Shown here one piece after another: positions 27,728 to 36,473 of a DNA stretch of 64,000 nt (positions are counted from its first letter, which is position 1; each line of letters begins with the position of its first letter). The notes under the pieces were generated by a model. That model searched no databases, was not told the origin of the DNA, and saw only the letters and a list, made by a program, of their open reading frames with translations. The DNA lies in contig NZ_CP053439.1 in the NCBI RefSeq assembly GCF_000769405.2, positions 2,232,001 to 2,296,000 on the forward strand. The letters run 5' to 3'. The position numbers and the translations under genes were made by a program. This DNA is from Rhizobium brockwellii. GTDB lineage: Bacteria > Pseudomonadota > Alphaproteobacteria > Rhizobiales > Rhizobiaceae.

Positions 27728-29017
27728 ATGGCGATCCTTCCGCCCGGTTTCATATCGGACCGCTCGGGCAATTTCGGCATCATGACGGCACTGCTGGTGG
27801 TGCCGCTCTTCGGTGCGGCCGGCATGGCGGTAGATTTCGCTCACGCGCTCAGCCTGAGGACGCAGCTCTACGCCGCTGCCGATGCCGCTGCCGTCGGTTC
27901 GATCGCGGAGAAATCCGGCGCCGTCGCAGCCGCCATGACCATGAGCGGCAACGGCACGATCTCGCTCGGCAAGGACGACGCCCGCAGCATCTTCATGTCT
28001 CAAATATCCGGGGAGCTGACCGACGTTCATGTCGATCTCGGAATCGATGTCACCAAGACCGCCAACAAGCTGAATTCGCAGGTTTCCTTCAGCGCGACCG
28101 TGCCCACCACCTTCATGCGTGTGCTCGGCCGGGATTCGATCACGATCTCTGGTACAGCGACGGCCGAATACCAGACCGCGTCTTTTATGGATTTCTACAT
28201 CCTGCTCGACAACACCCCTTCGATGGGCGTTGGCGCCACCGCGACAGACGTCTCGACGATGGAAAAGAACACCAGCGATACCTGCGCTTTCGCGTGCCAT
28301 GAAACGCAGAACAACAACAATTATTACAATCTCGCCAAGAAGCTCGGCGTCAGCATGCGCATCGACGTCGTGCGCCAGGCGACCAAGGAACTGACGGTGA
28401 CCGCCAAGTCCACGCGTGTTTCCAGCAATCAGTTCCGCATGGGCGTCTATACGTTCGGCACCAAGGCCGAGGATGCCAAGCTGACCACCATATCCGACCC
28501 GACGGACGATCTCGACAAGGTGCGCAGCTATACCGACGCCGTCGACCTGATGACCATTCCGTATCAGGGCTATAACAACGACCAGCAGACGAGCTTCGAC
28601 AGCGCGCTGACGCAGATGAAAACCATTATCACCACCCCCGGCGACGGCAGCACCGCCACGACACCGCAGAAGATTCTGTTCTTCGTCTCGGACGGCGTCG
28701 GCGACAGCGAAAAACCGAAAGGCTGCACCAAAAAACTCACCGGCAACCGCTGCCAGGAGCCGATCGACACGTCCTTCTGTCAGCCACTGAAGGACAAGGG
28801 TATCAGGATCGCGGTGCTCTACACCACCTATCTGCCGCTGCCGAAAAACAGCTGGTACAATACGTGGATCAAGCCTTTCCAGGGCGAGATCCCGACGAAG
28901 ATGCAGGCATGCGCCTCGCCCGGCCTCTATTTCGAGGTGACGCCGACCGAAGGTATCACCGATGCGATGAAGGCGCTTTTCCTCAAGGTCATCCGGGCGC
29001 CGCGCATCACCAGCTAG
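27728..29017 (+). CDS. TadG-like protein with vWA domain
   Basis: 429 residues. SDRSGNFGIMTALLVVPLFG at the N-terminus is the TadG membrane anchor, followed by a Tad_N segment (VDFAHALSLRTQLYAAADAAA). A von Willebrand A domain starts near residue 153 with FYILLDNTPSMG: the metal site reads Asp-x-Thr-x-Ser instead of Asp-x-Ser-x-Ser. FFVSDGVGD supplies the later Asp. Several cysteines (CAFACHE, GCTKKL, CQ) suggest periplasmic disulfides. Probably a pilus or envelope-associated adhesin component. It stands alone, with promoter DNA upstream. Confidence 0.82.
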   Translation: MAILPPGFISDRSGNFGIMTALLVVPLFGAAGMAVDFAHALSLRTQLYAAADAAAVGSIAEKSGAVAAAMTMSGNGTISLGKDDARSIFMSQISGELTDVHVDLGIDVTKTANKLNSQVSFSATVPTTFMRVLGRDSITISGTATAEYQTASFMDFYILLDNTPSMGVGATATDVSTMEKNTSDTCAFACHETQNNNNYYNLAKKLGVSMRIDVVRQATKELTVTAKSTRVSSNQFRMGVYTFGTKAEDAKLTTISDPTDDLDKVRSYTDAVDLMTIPYQGYNNDQQTSFDSALTQMKTIITTPGDGSTATTPQKILFFVSDGVGDSEKPKGCTKKLTGNRCQEPIDTSFCQPLKDKGIRIAVLYTTYLPLPKNSWYNTWIKPFQGEIPTKMQACASPGLYFEVTPTEGITDAMKALFLKVIRAPRITS

Positions 29018-29025
29018 CGCATCTG

Positions 29026-29184
29026 CCCGAAAATCGGAATCGATTTTCGGAAAGCACGATGCGTAGATTCAAGGTGTTAGAGCGTCGTTTGTGCGTCCGA
29101 AAGGACGCACGGGGCTCTAATGCATGTCGCCTGGAAGTGTGCAGCGGTTCCGGGTCAACGACATGCATAAAACAAAGAGCTAAA
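29026..29184. repeat. Intergenic mosaic of short palindromes
   Basis: It contains CCGAAAATC/GATTTTCGG near 29027-29051; a perfect 8-bp GTGCGTCC hairpin with a GAAA loop near 29092-29111; and 29120-29168, whose ends ATGCATGTCG and CGACATGCAT are perfect inverted repeats. The last block recurs, diverged, at 61519-61567. The mosaic separates the vWA gene from the convergent gor gene. Confidence 0.65.
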
Positions 29185-29196
29185 GCCCGTCGCGGC

Positions 29197-30582
29197 TCAA
29201 AGCCGTTTGCCGTCGCGGATCCGATAGCTCGGCGCATACATGGTCACGAGCTCTTCGGCCGCTGTTGGATGAAGCGCCATCGTCCGGTCGAAATCGTCCT
29301 TGGTGCAGCCGGCCTTCAGTGTGATGCCGAGCAACTGCGCCATTTCGCCGGCATCGTGGCCGAGGATGTGGGCGCCCACTACCTTGCGGCTCGCCGCATC
29401 GACGATCAGCTTCATGATCATCCGCTCGGCCCGGCCGGAAAGCGTGGCCTTCAGCGGCCGGAACTGGGCGCGATAAACCTCGAGTTCGCCGTAACGTTTG
29501 CCGGCATCCTCTTCCGAGAGGCCGACAGTACCGATCTCCGGCTGTGAGAACACGGCGGTCGGGATCAGCTCGTAGTCCGGCCGGGTCGGATTGTTCTTGT
29601 ATTCGGTCTCGATGAAACACATCGCCTCGTGGATCGCCACCGGAGTCAGCTGTACCCGGTTGGTGACATCGCCGAGAGCGTAGATGTTTTCGACATTGGT
29701 GCGGGAATATTCATCGACGATAACGGCGCCGCGCTCGTCGATCGCGACGCCGGCCGCCTCAAGGCCGAGGCCTTCGGTGTTCGGATCGCGTCCGAGCGCC
29801 AGCATGACGACGCCGGCTTGCAGCGTGCCGTTGTTCAGCGTCTCCAGAATGAGCCCGTCCGCACCCTTCGAAACCTTCTGCAGCGTATCGTGGCACAGGA
29901 TGCGAATACCCTTGGCGACCATCGCCTCGTGCAGCCCGCGCCTCAGGTCTTCGTCGAAGCGCGACAGGATCTCGGCGCCGCGATAGATCAACGTCGTCTC
30001 GACGCCGAGGCCATGGAAGATATTGGCGAACTCGACGGCGATATAGCCGCCGCCTGATATCACGATCGATTTCGGCAGCTCTTCGAGATGAAAGGCCTCG
30101 TTGGAGGAGATGCAGAGTTCGTGACCGGGAAGGGCTGCATGCGGGTTCGGCCGTCCGCCGGTGGCGATGACGATCGTCTTTGCCGTCACCGTTTGCCCAG
30201 TCTTCAGCAGCCGGACCGTATGGGCATCGACGAGTTCGGCGCGCGTTTCAAGGATTTCGGCATTGGCGCCGGCGAGCCCCTTCTTGTAGAGACCTTCGAG
30301 TCGAGCGATTTCGGCATCCTTGGCCGCCACCAGCTTCTTCCAGTCGAAGTTGCTTTCGCCGACGGTCCAGCCGAAGCCCGCCGCATCCTCGAAATGCTCA
30401 TGGAACTGCGAGGCGTAGACGAAGAGCTTTTTTGGCACGCAGCCGCGGATGACGCAGGTGCCGCCATAGCGATACTCCTCGGCGATCGCCACTTTCTTGC
30501 CGAGCGAGGCGGCGACACGGGCGCCGCGCACGCCTCCGGAACCGCCACCGATGACGAAGAGGTCGTAGTCGTAGGAAGACAT
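29197..30582 (-). CDS. gor: Glutathione reductase
   Basis: 461 residues, NADPH-dependent reduction of glutathione disulfide in the cytoplasm. FAD-binding GGGSGGVRGAR at the N-terminus; the redox-active disulfide is in GGTCVIRGCVPKKL (Cys 43 and 48); the NADPH site is near IVISGGGYIAVEFANI; the C-terminal dimer domain carries the active-site HPTAAEE. Together these separate it from lipoamide and mercuric reductases. The ATG is preceded by GGAG. The upstream region holds a threefold 22-bp repeat at 30709-30774. Confidence 0.93.
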   Translation of the reverse strand: MSSYDYDLFVIGGGSGGVRGARVAASLGKKVAIAEEYRYGGTCVIRGCVPKKLFVYASQFHEHFEDAAGFGWTVGESNFDWKKLVAAKDAEIARLEGLYKKGLAGANAEILETRAELVDAHTVRLLKTGQTVTAKTIVIATGGRPNPHAALPGHELCISSNEAFHLEELPKSIVISGGGYIAVEFANIFHGLGVETTLIYRGAEILSRFDEDLRRGLHEAMVAKGIRILCHDTLQKVSKGADGLILETLNNGTLQAGVVMLALGRDPNTEGLGLEAAGVAIDERGAVIVDEYSRTNVENIYALGDVTNRVQLTPVAIHEAMCFIETEYKNNPTRPDYELIPTAVFSQPEIGTVGLSEEDAGKRYGELEVYRAQFRPLKATLSGRAERMIMKLIVDAASRKVVGAHILGHDAGEMAQLLGITLKAGCTKDDFDRTMALHPTAAEELVTMYAPSYRIRDGKRL

Positions 30583-30708
30583 GAGGAGCTCCGGAAGGGA
30601 ATCGCAGAAAGAATGTTCCTGATATAGGGGCGATCGTTATGAAAACAAAAGCCCGCTCCCGCGTCATCCGGTTCCCATCGCCGAATCTTCATTGTAAAGG
30701 GCTGATCC

Positions 30709-30774
30709 CAGTCACCGTCTACGGTTGACCCGGTCACCGTCTTCGGTTGACCCGGTTACCGTTTACGGTTGACC
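30709..30774. repeat. Three 22-bp direct repeats upstream of gor
   Basis: Units at 30709-30730, 30731-30752 and 30753-30774 differ at one to four positions and each includes the small palindrome ACCGTCTACGGT or a variant, ending GGTTGACC. A partial fourth unit starts at 30775. They sit in the divergent region between gor and a small gene. They could be regulator sites or the remains of an insertion-sequence end. Confidence 0.85.
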
Positions 30775-30831
30775 CGGTCGGCCGAGGCTGGCAGGCAATC
30801 CATGGGATGGAAAAGAATGGCGGAGCAAAAG

Positions 30832-31044
30832 ATGGATCAAACTCTCTTCAGCAACCTGTGCAAGGCTGGCAAATTCAAGGAAGCGCTCGGCCTCGCCATT
30901 CAGGGCCATGAGGACGAAAAATACACGCCGAGCCGTTTCTCAATCGACAAGAAGACGAGACTGCCAATCTTCTATCGCGGCAACAAGCGCGTGGAGCCGG
31001 ATGAGGAGGGTGTGTGGCAACTTGCAAAGAACCCGAACCCATAG
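30832..31044 (+). CDS. Small hypothetical protein
   Basis: 70 residues from ATG 30832, which follows GGAG at a good distance; in-frame ATGs at 30802 and 30817 are alternatives. The sequence is hydrophilic, with helical KAGKFKEALGLAIQGHEDEK and a later KKTRLPIFYRGNKRVEPDEEG. No TM segment, no signal and no family recognised. Divergent from gor. Confidence 0.5.
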   Translation: MDQTLFSNLCKAGKFKEALGLAIQGHEDEKYTPSRFSIDKKTRLPIFYRGNKRVEPDEEGVWQLAKNPNP

Positions 31045-31091
31045 GGGCTGAGTTGCCGCGCACATGCGATGCCAATTGCATCTGCCTATAT

Positions 31092-31200
31092 CAGGATGAT
31101 TTTAGACCCGATCGGACTAAAATCTGAATCCTGATCTAAATCAAAGAAGTAGACCATGATGTCGTTCGAAAACCGCTCACACTTTTCGGGATCATGCTCT
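31092..31200. repeat. RIME-like palindromic element, copy 2
   Basis: 109-bp match to the element at 25857-25966, with GATTTTAG/CTAAAATC and CATGATGTCG/ATCATG palindromes. It fills the gap between the small hypothetical gene and acyP. Confidence 0.8.
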
Positions 31201-31214
31201 GGTGATTGATGCTG

Positions 31215-31499
31215 TCAGCGGGTAATGCGGAAATCCGTCGAGCTCTTCTCAAGCTGGGTTGCTTCCGTCTCGACGCTCGAAACCGACGCCCCCGAAGGCC
31301 CGCGCCTGAAACGCTCGATCATCGTCGAGATGGCGCTGTCGGGTCCTGCGATCACAGCGACGACGGCCCCGTCCTCTTCATTGCGAACCCACCCCGTCAA
31401 ACCGAGCCGTACCGCCTCATCGCGCGTCCAATAGCGAAAACCGACACCCTGGACCTTTCCGGATATCCGCACTCGGACAGCCTTATCATGAGCGAACAT
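31215..31499 (-). CDS. acyP: Acylphosphatase
   Basis: 94 residues from the chosen ATG, the usual size of the family. Hydrolyses acyl phosphates. The catalytic signature [14 protein letters not shown] supplies the phosphate-binding Arg, and GWVRNEEDG the conserved Asn. The ATG at 31499 has AGGTGA upstream; the frame is open to 31544, but this would add 15 residues unlike the family. Downstream of DUF2059 and rpiA on the same strand, but a terminator separates it from DUF2059. Confidence 0.9.
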   Translation of the reverse strand: MFAHDKAVRVRISGKVQGVGFRYWTRDEAVRLGLTGWVRNEEDGAVVAVIAGPDSAISTMIERFRRGPSGASVSSVETEATQLEKSSTDFRITR

Positions 31500-31550
31500 G
31501 TCTGCGGTCACCTGAAGCCTCGCCGGCGGCATTTGCCGTATCATAGCAAA

Positions 31551-31574
31551 AAAGCCCGGACGATGCCGGGCTTT
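31551..31574 (-). terminator. Intrinsic terminator after the DUF2059 gene
   Basis: A perfect 9-bp stem (AAAGCCCGG/CCGGGCTTT) with a 6-nt loop is followed on the minus strand by a run of T residues. It lies 23 bp beyond the DUF2059 stop. Confidence 0.8.
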
Positions 31575-31596
31575 CGCAAATTTGATGGGACAGGCC

Positions 31597-32160
31597 TTAC
31601 TGCTGGGCAGCCGGTGCCGGAGCGGGAGCGGTCGGGCTGTCGGTTGCCGGCGGCGGTGCCTTGATGACCTTGGAAAGCTCGACGTTGCTCTGTTTTTCCA
31701 GGTCGCGGGAAATGCCCTGCGCCCAGATGTCGGCAGCCTTCGCCGTCTCGCGCGAGGCGACCGGGCCGTCGCGCAGCAGCTTCTTGCCGACGTCGGAATT
31801 ATAGAAGTCGGCGATCGCCTTCAGCTCGTCGACGGTGAAGGTCTTGGCATAGGTGAGTGCCGCCTCCTTCTCCAGATCGCCGCGGCGCGGCGCCAGCGCC
31901 AGCGCCTGCGCGTCGACCGTCGACGAAATGATGTCCTGGTAGTTCGGCGAATCCTGGATCAGCCCGGCCTTCAGGCGCTCGGCGAGACCAGGCAGGATGT
32001 TGTCGAACTGGGCAGTGGCGCCAATGGCGTCGATCGCCGCGCGAGACGCCTTCAGCTGCTCCTCGGAGACCTCCTGCGCCTTGACGGCGGAGCCGAAGGC
32101 AAGCCCGGAAAGTACGACGGTCGCAGCGGCGAGACGGCCAAAACCTGCAATGTTCATCAT
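31597..32160 (-). CDS. Secreted DUF2059 protein
   Basis: 187 residues. Signal peptide to about residue 28 (ending AVKAQ). The DUF2059 core (about 85-150) shows [28 protein letters not shown], here split across the conserved helix pair. The C-terminus is a Pro/Ala-rich tail. The family is periplasmic and of unknown function. AGGAG precedes the first ATG. It follows rpiA by 15 bp on the same strand and ends at a strong terminator, so rpiA and this gene probably form an operon. Confidence 0.85.
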   Translation of the reverse strand: MMNIAGFGRLAAATVVLSGLAFGSAVKAQEVSEEQLKASRAAIDAIGATAQFDNILPGLAERLKAGLIQDSPNYQDIISSTVDAQALALAPRRGDLEKEAALTYAKTFTVDELKAIADFYNSDVGKKLLRDGPVASRETAKAADIWAQGISRDLEKQSNVELSKVIKAPPPATDSPTAPAPAPAAQQ

Positions 32161-32175
32161 GAGTATATGCTCCTG

Positions 32176-32874
32176 TTATCTGTTTGCCTGCAGCGTGCGC
32201 GCACCCGCAGGACCGGCAATGATCGCAAGTGCCGCCATATTGATAAAGAGCCCGTGTTCGACGACGCCGGGTATGGAATTCAGCTCGCTCGAAAGCGCCT
32301 CTGCATCAGGAATGCGGCCAAAAGATGCATCGATGATGTGATGGCCGCCATCCGTGGTAAACTCTCCGTCACCCGACTGGCGCAGAGCGAGTTCACCCGA
32401 GAGGCCGAGCCGGGCCGCGACCTTTTCGATCGCGATCCGCGTCGAGACGAGCCCGAACGGATTGACCTCGATCGGCAGCGCGAAGGCGCCGAGCGTATCG
32501 ACCAGCTTGCTCTCGTCGGCGATGACGATCATTCGCTCTGAGGCGGCCGCGACGATCTTTTCGCGCAGCAGCGCACCGCCGCCGCCCTTGATCAGCCTGA
32601 GCGCTTGATCGACCTCGTCGGCGCCATCGATCGTCAGGTCGAGTGCCGGCAGTTCGTCGAGCGACTTCAGCGGCACGCCGAGTTCGACGCAGAGCCGCGC
32701 GGTTCGTTCGGACGTCGGAACGCCTTCGACCCTGAAGCCGCCCGCGACCTTCTCTGCCAGCAGGCGAACGAATTCTTCCGCCGTGCTGCCGGTGCCGATC
32801 CCTAGACGCATCCCGCTTTCGACATGGGCGAGTGCGGCCTCGGCGGCCTTGATCTTCATTTCGCGGGCATCCAT
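32176..32874 (-). CDS. rpiA: Ribose-5-phosphate isomerase A
   Basis: 232 residues; interconverts ribose 5-phosphate and ribulose 5-phosphate in the pentose phosphate pathway. Motifs: [12 protein letters not shown] (phosphate loop), TIDGADEV with the catalytic Asp, and [12 protein letters not shown]. Start chosen at [12 protein letters not shown] (AGGAG upstream); the frame is open 19 codons further. Divergent from gph and upstream of DUF2059. Confidence 0.95.
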   Translation of the reverse strand: MDAREMKIKAAEAALAHVESGMRLGIGTGSTAEEFVRLLAEKVAGGFRVEGVPTSERTARLCVELGVPLKSLDELPALDLTIDGADEVDQALRLIKGGGGALLREKIVAAASERMIVIADESKLVDTLGAFALPIEVNPFGLVSTRIAIEKVAARLGLSGELALRQSGDGEFTTDGGHHIIDASFGRIPDAEALSSELNSIPGVVEHGLFINMAALAIIAGPAGARTLQANR

Positions 32875-33099
32875 GCGCCGCCAGCTCCTGATATTGCGTT
32901 GGATGTGCTGTTTACACGGCTCGCCTGGCAAACGAAAGTCAAAATCATCACGGAAAATGAAAAGCCGAAACAGAGGCCTGCGGCCTTTCCGGCCATCGCC
33001 GGACGTTGCTTTCCGCCGCGTGATCGCCTACCTCAGGGACGATCCATCGTTCCCTTGGACGATCCATCGCTCCTCAAGACGACCCTCGCTCAAAGAGAC

Positions 33100-33816
33100 A
33101 TGCCCTTGACCCCTGCCCCCACTCGCCCGGCGCTCGTCGTCTTCGATCTCGACGGCACCCTTCTCGATACGCATGTGGATCTGGTCGAGAGCCTGAACCA
33201 CACGATCGCGGCCCTTGACCTCGAGCCGGTCAGCTACGACGACCTCACCCATCTCGTCGGCCAGGGCGCGCGCGTAATGGTCGAGCGCGCCTGCCGGCTG
33301 CGCGGCCATCCGCTCGAAGGCGACGCCCTGCCGCCGCTGGTCGAGCGTTTCGTTGCCCACTATGCCGGCAACATGCCCGGCCGGACCGAACCTTATCCCG
33401 GCCTGGTCGCCGCCATGGACCGGCTGAAATCTCAGGGTTACCGCCTCGCCGTCTGCACCAACAAGATGGAAAGCCTGGCAGTCGGCCTGCTCGACAAGCT
33501 CGACCTCACCCGATATTTCGACACCATCACCGGCGGCGACAGCTTCGAATACCGCAAGCCCGACGCCCGCCACCTCACCGGCACCATCGAACGCGCTGGC
33601 GGCGACATCGCCCGCACGGTGATGATCGGCGACAGCGTCAACGACATCGCCGTGGCAAGAAACGCCGGGGTACCGTCGATCGCCGTGCCTTTCGGCTATT
33701 CCGACGTGCCGGTGAACACACTTAACCCCGACCGCATCATCACCCATTTCGATGAGTTGACGCCGGAGTTGGTGGAAACGCTGTTGCGGGAATATGCGGA
33801 GAAGGTTTCCGTCTGA
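33100..33816 (+). CDS. gph: Phosphoglycolate phosphatase, HAD family
   Basis: 238 residues. HAD motif I FDLDGTLLDT near residue 15 (nucleophile Asp), motif II CTNKM, motif III region YRKPDARH, and motif IV GDSVNDIAVARNAG. It removes 2-phosphoglycolate formed in DNA repair or photorespiration-like metabolism; other HAD substrates cannot be excluded. The start at MPLTPAPTRP matches family length; the open frame upstream overlaps the rpiA coding strand and is rejected. Confidence 0.9.
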   Translation: MPLTPAPTRPALVVFDLDGTLLDTHVDLVESLNHTIAALDLEPVSYDDLTHLVGQGARVMVERACRLRGHPLEGDALPPLVERFVAHYAGNMPGRTEPYPGLVAAMDRLKSQGYRLAVCTNKMESLAVGLLDKLDLTRYFDTITGGDSFEYRKPDARHLTGTIERAGGDIARTVMIGDSVNDIAVARNAGVPSIAVPFGYSDVPVNTLNPDRIITHFDELTPELVETLLREYAEKVSV

Positions 33817-33854
33817 GACGGAGCCGTCCCTCTTTCTGCTGGCGAGCGGTGTGG

Positions 33855-34028
33855 CCCCCCCTCTGCCCTGCCGGGCATCTCTTCCACAGGTGGGGAGATT
33901 GGATAGGCGCGCCGGCTTTCCCCAAACAATCATAGTCGCCGCCGGCAAAGCGGAAGATGGGCCGGAAGGTCGTGCCACTTGCCGATCTCCCCACTTGTGG
34001 GGGAGATGCCCGGCAGAGCAGAGGGGGG
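33855..34028. repeat. Long imperfect inverted repeat (MITE-like)
   Basis: Left arm 33855-33902 and right arm 33982-34028 are imperfect reverse complements over about 48 bp, each containing CTGCCGGGCATCTC-type sequence and a CCCC-ACA-GGGG hairpin. No gene lies between the arms. It belongs to the same broad type as the repeat at 47580-47743. Confidence 0.75.
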
Positions 34029-34089
34029 TACCACGCGGCAAGCCCTCTCCACTTTATTCCCATTCCGTGGGCGCGGTAAAAAACAAAAA

Positions 34090-34111
34090 CGGGCAGCCAA
34101 AAGACTGCCCG
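34090..34111 (-). terminator. Terminator after the L,D-transpeptidase gene
   Basis: CGGGCAG and CTGCCCG form a 7-bp stem. Read on the minus strand it is followed by T-rich sequence. It lies 27 bp past the gene's stop. Confidence 0.7.
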
Positions 34112-34137
34112 CCGGCACCACTAATCAGGGCTGATTA

Positions 34138-36051
34138 TCAGATCTGCGCCCCACGCGCCTTGGTCGTCGCGTCGAAGGCCTTGTCGACATAAGCGTCGCG
34201 GCCATAGACGTCGTCGAAATATTCCACCACGCCGTCCTTGTTCGGCCAGGCGGTGAAGTAGGAGACGTAGACCGGGATCTTCTGTGGCACGCGCACCGCG
34301 TGGTTCTGGCCGCTGGCGATCTGCTTGGCGACGTCGTCGACCGTCGTGCCGAGCACGGCGGCCGCCATTGCGCGCGGATCAGCAAGGCGTACGCAACCGT
34401 GGCTCAGCGCCCGCATGTCGCGTTTGAAGAAGCTCTTCGACGGCGTGTCATGCATATAGATCGCGTGGCTGTTCGGGAACAGGATCTTCAGTTCACCGAG
34501 CGCATTGTCGCTGCTCGGCGGCTGGCGCACCGAAACATTATTGGTCGAGCCGTACCAGTCGACGCTCGACGAGGCGACAGCGTGGCCGTTCACCTCGACC
34601 TCATAACCGAGCTGGTCGAGATAGTTCGGATCCGAGCGCAGTTTCGGTAGCATCTCGTTGATGATGATCGACTGCGGCACGCCCCAGAAAGGGTTGAACT
34701 CGACCGTCTCGATTTCGTCGTCGAAGAAATAGGTCTGATTGTTCTTGCCGCCGACCACCACGCGCATCGACAGCTGTTCCTTGCCGTCATTGTGGTAGTA
34801 GACCATGTAGGCAGGCTGGTTGATCATGACATAACGGGAGCCGAGATCTTCCGGCAGCCAGCGCGCCTGCTCCATGGCGACGACGAGCTTGTCGATCTTC
34901 GAGGCATTGGTGTCGCCGCCGGTCATGGCGCGTACGGTCGCCTGGCCGATGACGCCATCGGCCTTCAGCCCACGCTCCTTCTGGAAGTCCTCGACCAGCG
35001 AAACGATGTCAGGCGAATAGTCGATGCTGCCGGCGTAAGCAGCAAGCGTTGCCGCATGATCGGTCCTCAGCGTTTCGGAACCGTGCTTGCCGATCGCCTT
35101 GACGATATTGGCGATCTCCGGCGAGCTGTCGCCAGGCCTCAACAGCCTGTCGAGCGAAACGACGATTCGCTCCTCGTTGCCGCCGTCGGCGGCGCGAAGC
35201 TTGGCAAGCTCCGCCTTCAGCGCCTGGAATTGCGGACTATCAGGCGAGCGGCTGCCTATATAGGCGCCGACATCGGGGCTCAGGCGGGCAAGCTTCAGCA
35301 CCGGGGCCAGGTTAACCAGCTTGCGCTGGAAGTCGTGATAGCCGGAGATCTTGTTCGGATCGATGCGGCCACGCACCGTGTCCTGCACGAAGGCGAGCAC
35401 CTTGGCGGAGAGATCGAGTTCGAACTGTGTCAGCGCCCGATCGCGGAAGGCGGGATCGGGATTGGCCGGGTCGATATCAGGGGTCTGGACGGCGTAATCC
35501 GCCGGGTCGAGGCCAACGAAGGATGCATCGGCAAGTACCAGCATCGCGGACTTGGCGCGGTCGTTGATCTGGTTGCCCTCGACCCAGACGAGCGGATTGC
35601 GGCTGTCGCCGTAATAGGCTTCGAGCGCCTTCGCGACGTCGGCATTGGCGCGCACCTTGGCCTGCGCCAGGAAACGGCGCTGCACGGCCGGCTCGGCGTT
35701 GGCATCACCGCTGCCCGAAACATCGGCGACCGCGCCGGTGACGACGGGATCGGAGAACTTGCCGGTATCGACGAACTGCAGCGTCTCGGTTTTGTAGGTA
35801 TAATAACGCGGACCGCTCACCTTCGGCAGCGGCGCTTCCGGATCGAGCCCGCCGAGAGATCCGCCGACGCCGTCGCGCGGGCCCACACGGCCAGGCGGCA
35901 TCTGGTCCATGAAGATAGTGCTCTGGCTCCGCTGCCTGTCGCCGCGCAGCATGTCCATCAATGTATAAGCATGCGCGGGTGCGGCACTCATCACCGCCAC
36001 GCCGCAGGAAATTGCCAATGCGGATGCCGCGCTTTTCAAAACGAACGTCAT
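34138..36051 (-). CDS. L,D-transpeptidase (YcbB-like) with peptidoglycan-binding domain
   Basis: 637 residues. Signal peptide to about 28 (ending APAHA). A scaffold region follows; a peptidoglycan-binding helix bundle lies near residues 355-395 (VEDFQKERGLKADGVIGQA), then the YkuD catalytic domain (about 405-580) with the nucleophile in ALSHGCVRLADP. It forms 3-3 crosslinks or attaches proteins to peptidoglycan in the periplasm. Large YcbB-type enzymes are typical of Rhizobiales, which grow from the pole and use L,D-crosslinks heavily. Convergent with gph, with the MITE-like repeat between. Confidence 0.92.
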   Translation of the reverse strand: MTFVLKSAASALAISCGVAVMSAAPAHAYTLMDMLRGDRQRSQSTIFMDQMPPGRVGPRDGVGGSLGGLDPEAPLPKVSGPRYYTYKTETLQFVDTGKFSDPVVTGAVADVSGSGDANAEPAVQRRFLAQAKVRANADVAKALEAYYGDSRNPLVWVEGNQINDRAKSAMLVLADASFVGLDPADYAVQTPDIDPANPDPAFRDRALTQFELDLSAKVLAFVQDTVRGRIDPNKISGYHDFQRKLVNLAPVLKLARLSPDVGAYIGSRSPDSPQFQALKAELAKLRAADGGNEERIVVSLDRLLRPGDSSPEIANIVKAIGKHGSETLRTDHAATLAAYAGSIDYSPDIVSLVEDFQKERGLKADGVIGQATVRAMTGGDTNASKIDKLVVAMEQARWLPEDLGSRYVMINQPAYMVYYHNDGKEQLSMRVVVGGKNNQTYFFDDEIETVEFNPFWGVPQSIIINEMLPKLRSDPNYLDQLGYEVEVNGHAVASSSVDWYGSTNNVSVRQPPSSDNALGELKILFPNSHAIYMHDTPSKSFFKRDMRALSHGCVRLADPRAMAAAVLGTTVDDVAKQIASGQNHAVRVPQKIPVYVSYFTAWPNKDGVVEYFDDVYGRDAYVDKAFDATTKARGAQI

Positions 36052-36473
36052 ATATCTTCCAGTCCCGGTGTCATGCTGTTCTTGTCACGAGCGCAAGGCT
36101 CAAGCTCAAATCCCGCGAAACTCAAGCAGCGTAAGGCCTCATTGATCAGAAACCGGCCTGCGCCGCCAGCGCCGGCGGGCTCAATTTTGTGTGACGGAGA
36201 TCCTGCACGGCGCCGCCCAGCAGTTCACACAAAATTATGAAATTATTGGTTAATTTTTTACCGAATTTTCGCCGCCAGACCAGTGCGGCGAAAACGCCCG
36301 GATGCATAAAATTTCCAAAGTGGCTTAAAAGGCACGCCGGAAAGCCTGCGCAAACATGACTTCCGGTTTCAATATTTCGCACGGCGTCCAGTTTTCTTGT
36401 CGGACTTTCCAACCTATAAGACCTCATCTTTCGAAAATGCCCGAAAACAGCATGTAAAGGGAAGGCAAGGCTG
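36052..36473. other. Divergent promoter region between L,D-transpeptidase gene and fumC
   Basis: 422 bp with no supported gene. It holds a perfect 11-bp inverted repeat ATTTTGTGTGA (36184-36194) and TCACACAAAAT (36225-36235) separated by 30 bp, followed by an AT-rich patch (36231-36262). This may be a hairpin leader, a small RNA end or a protein-binding site. Promoters of both flanking genes must lie here. Confidence 0.55.

Noticed and set aside
30709..30774. Possible CRISPR array
   Set aside because: The repeats are contiguous, with no spacers, and no cas gene is present in the window.
32824..33099. N-terminal extension of gph by 92 codons
   Set aside because: It overlaps the rpiA start on the other strand and would make a protein unlike the HAD family; the ATG at 33100 fits.
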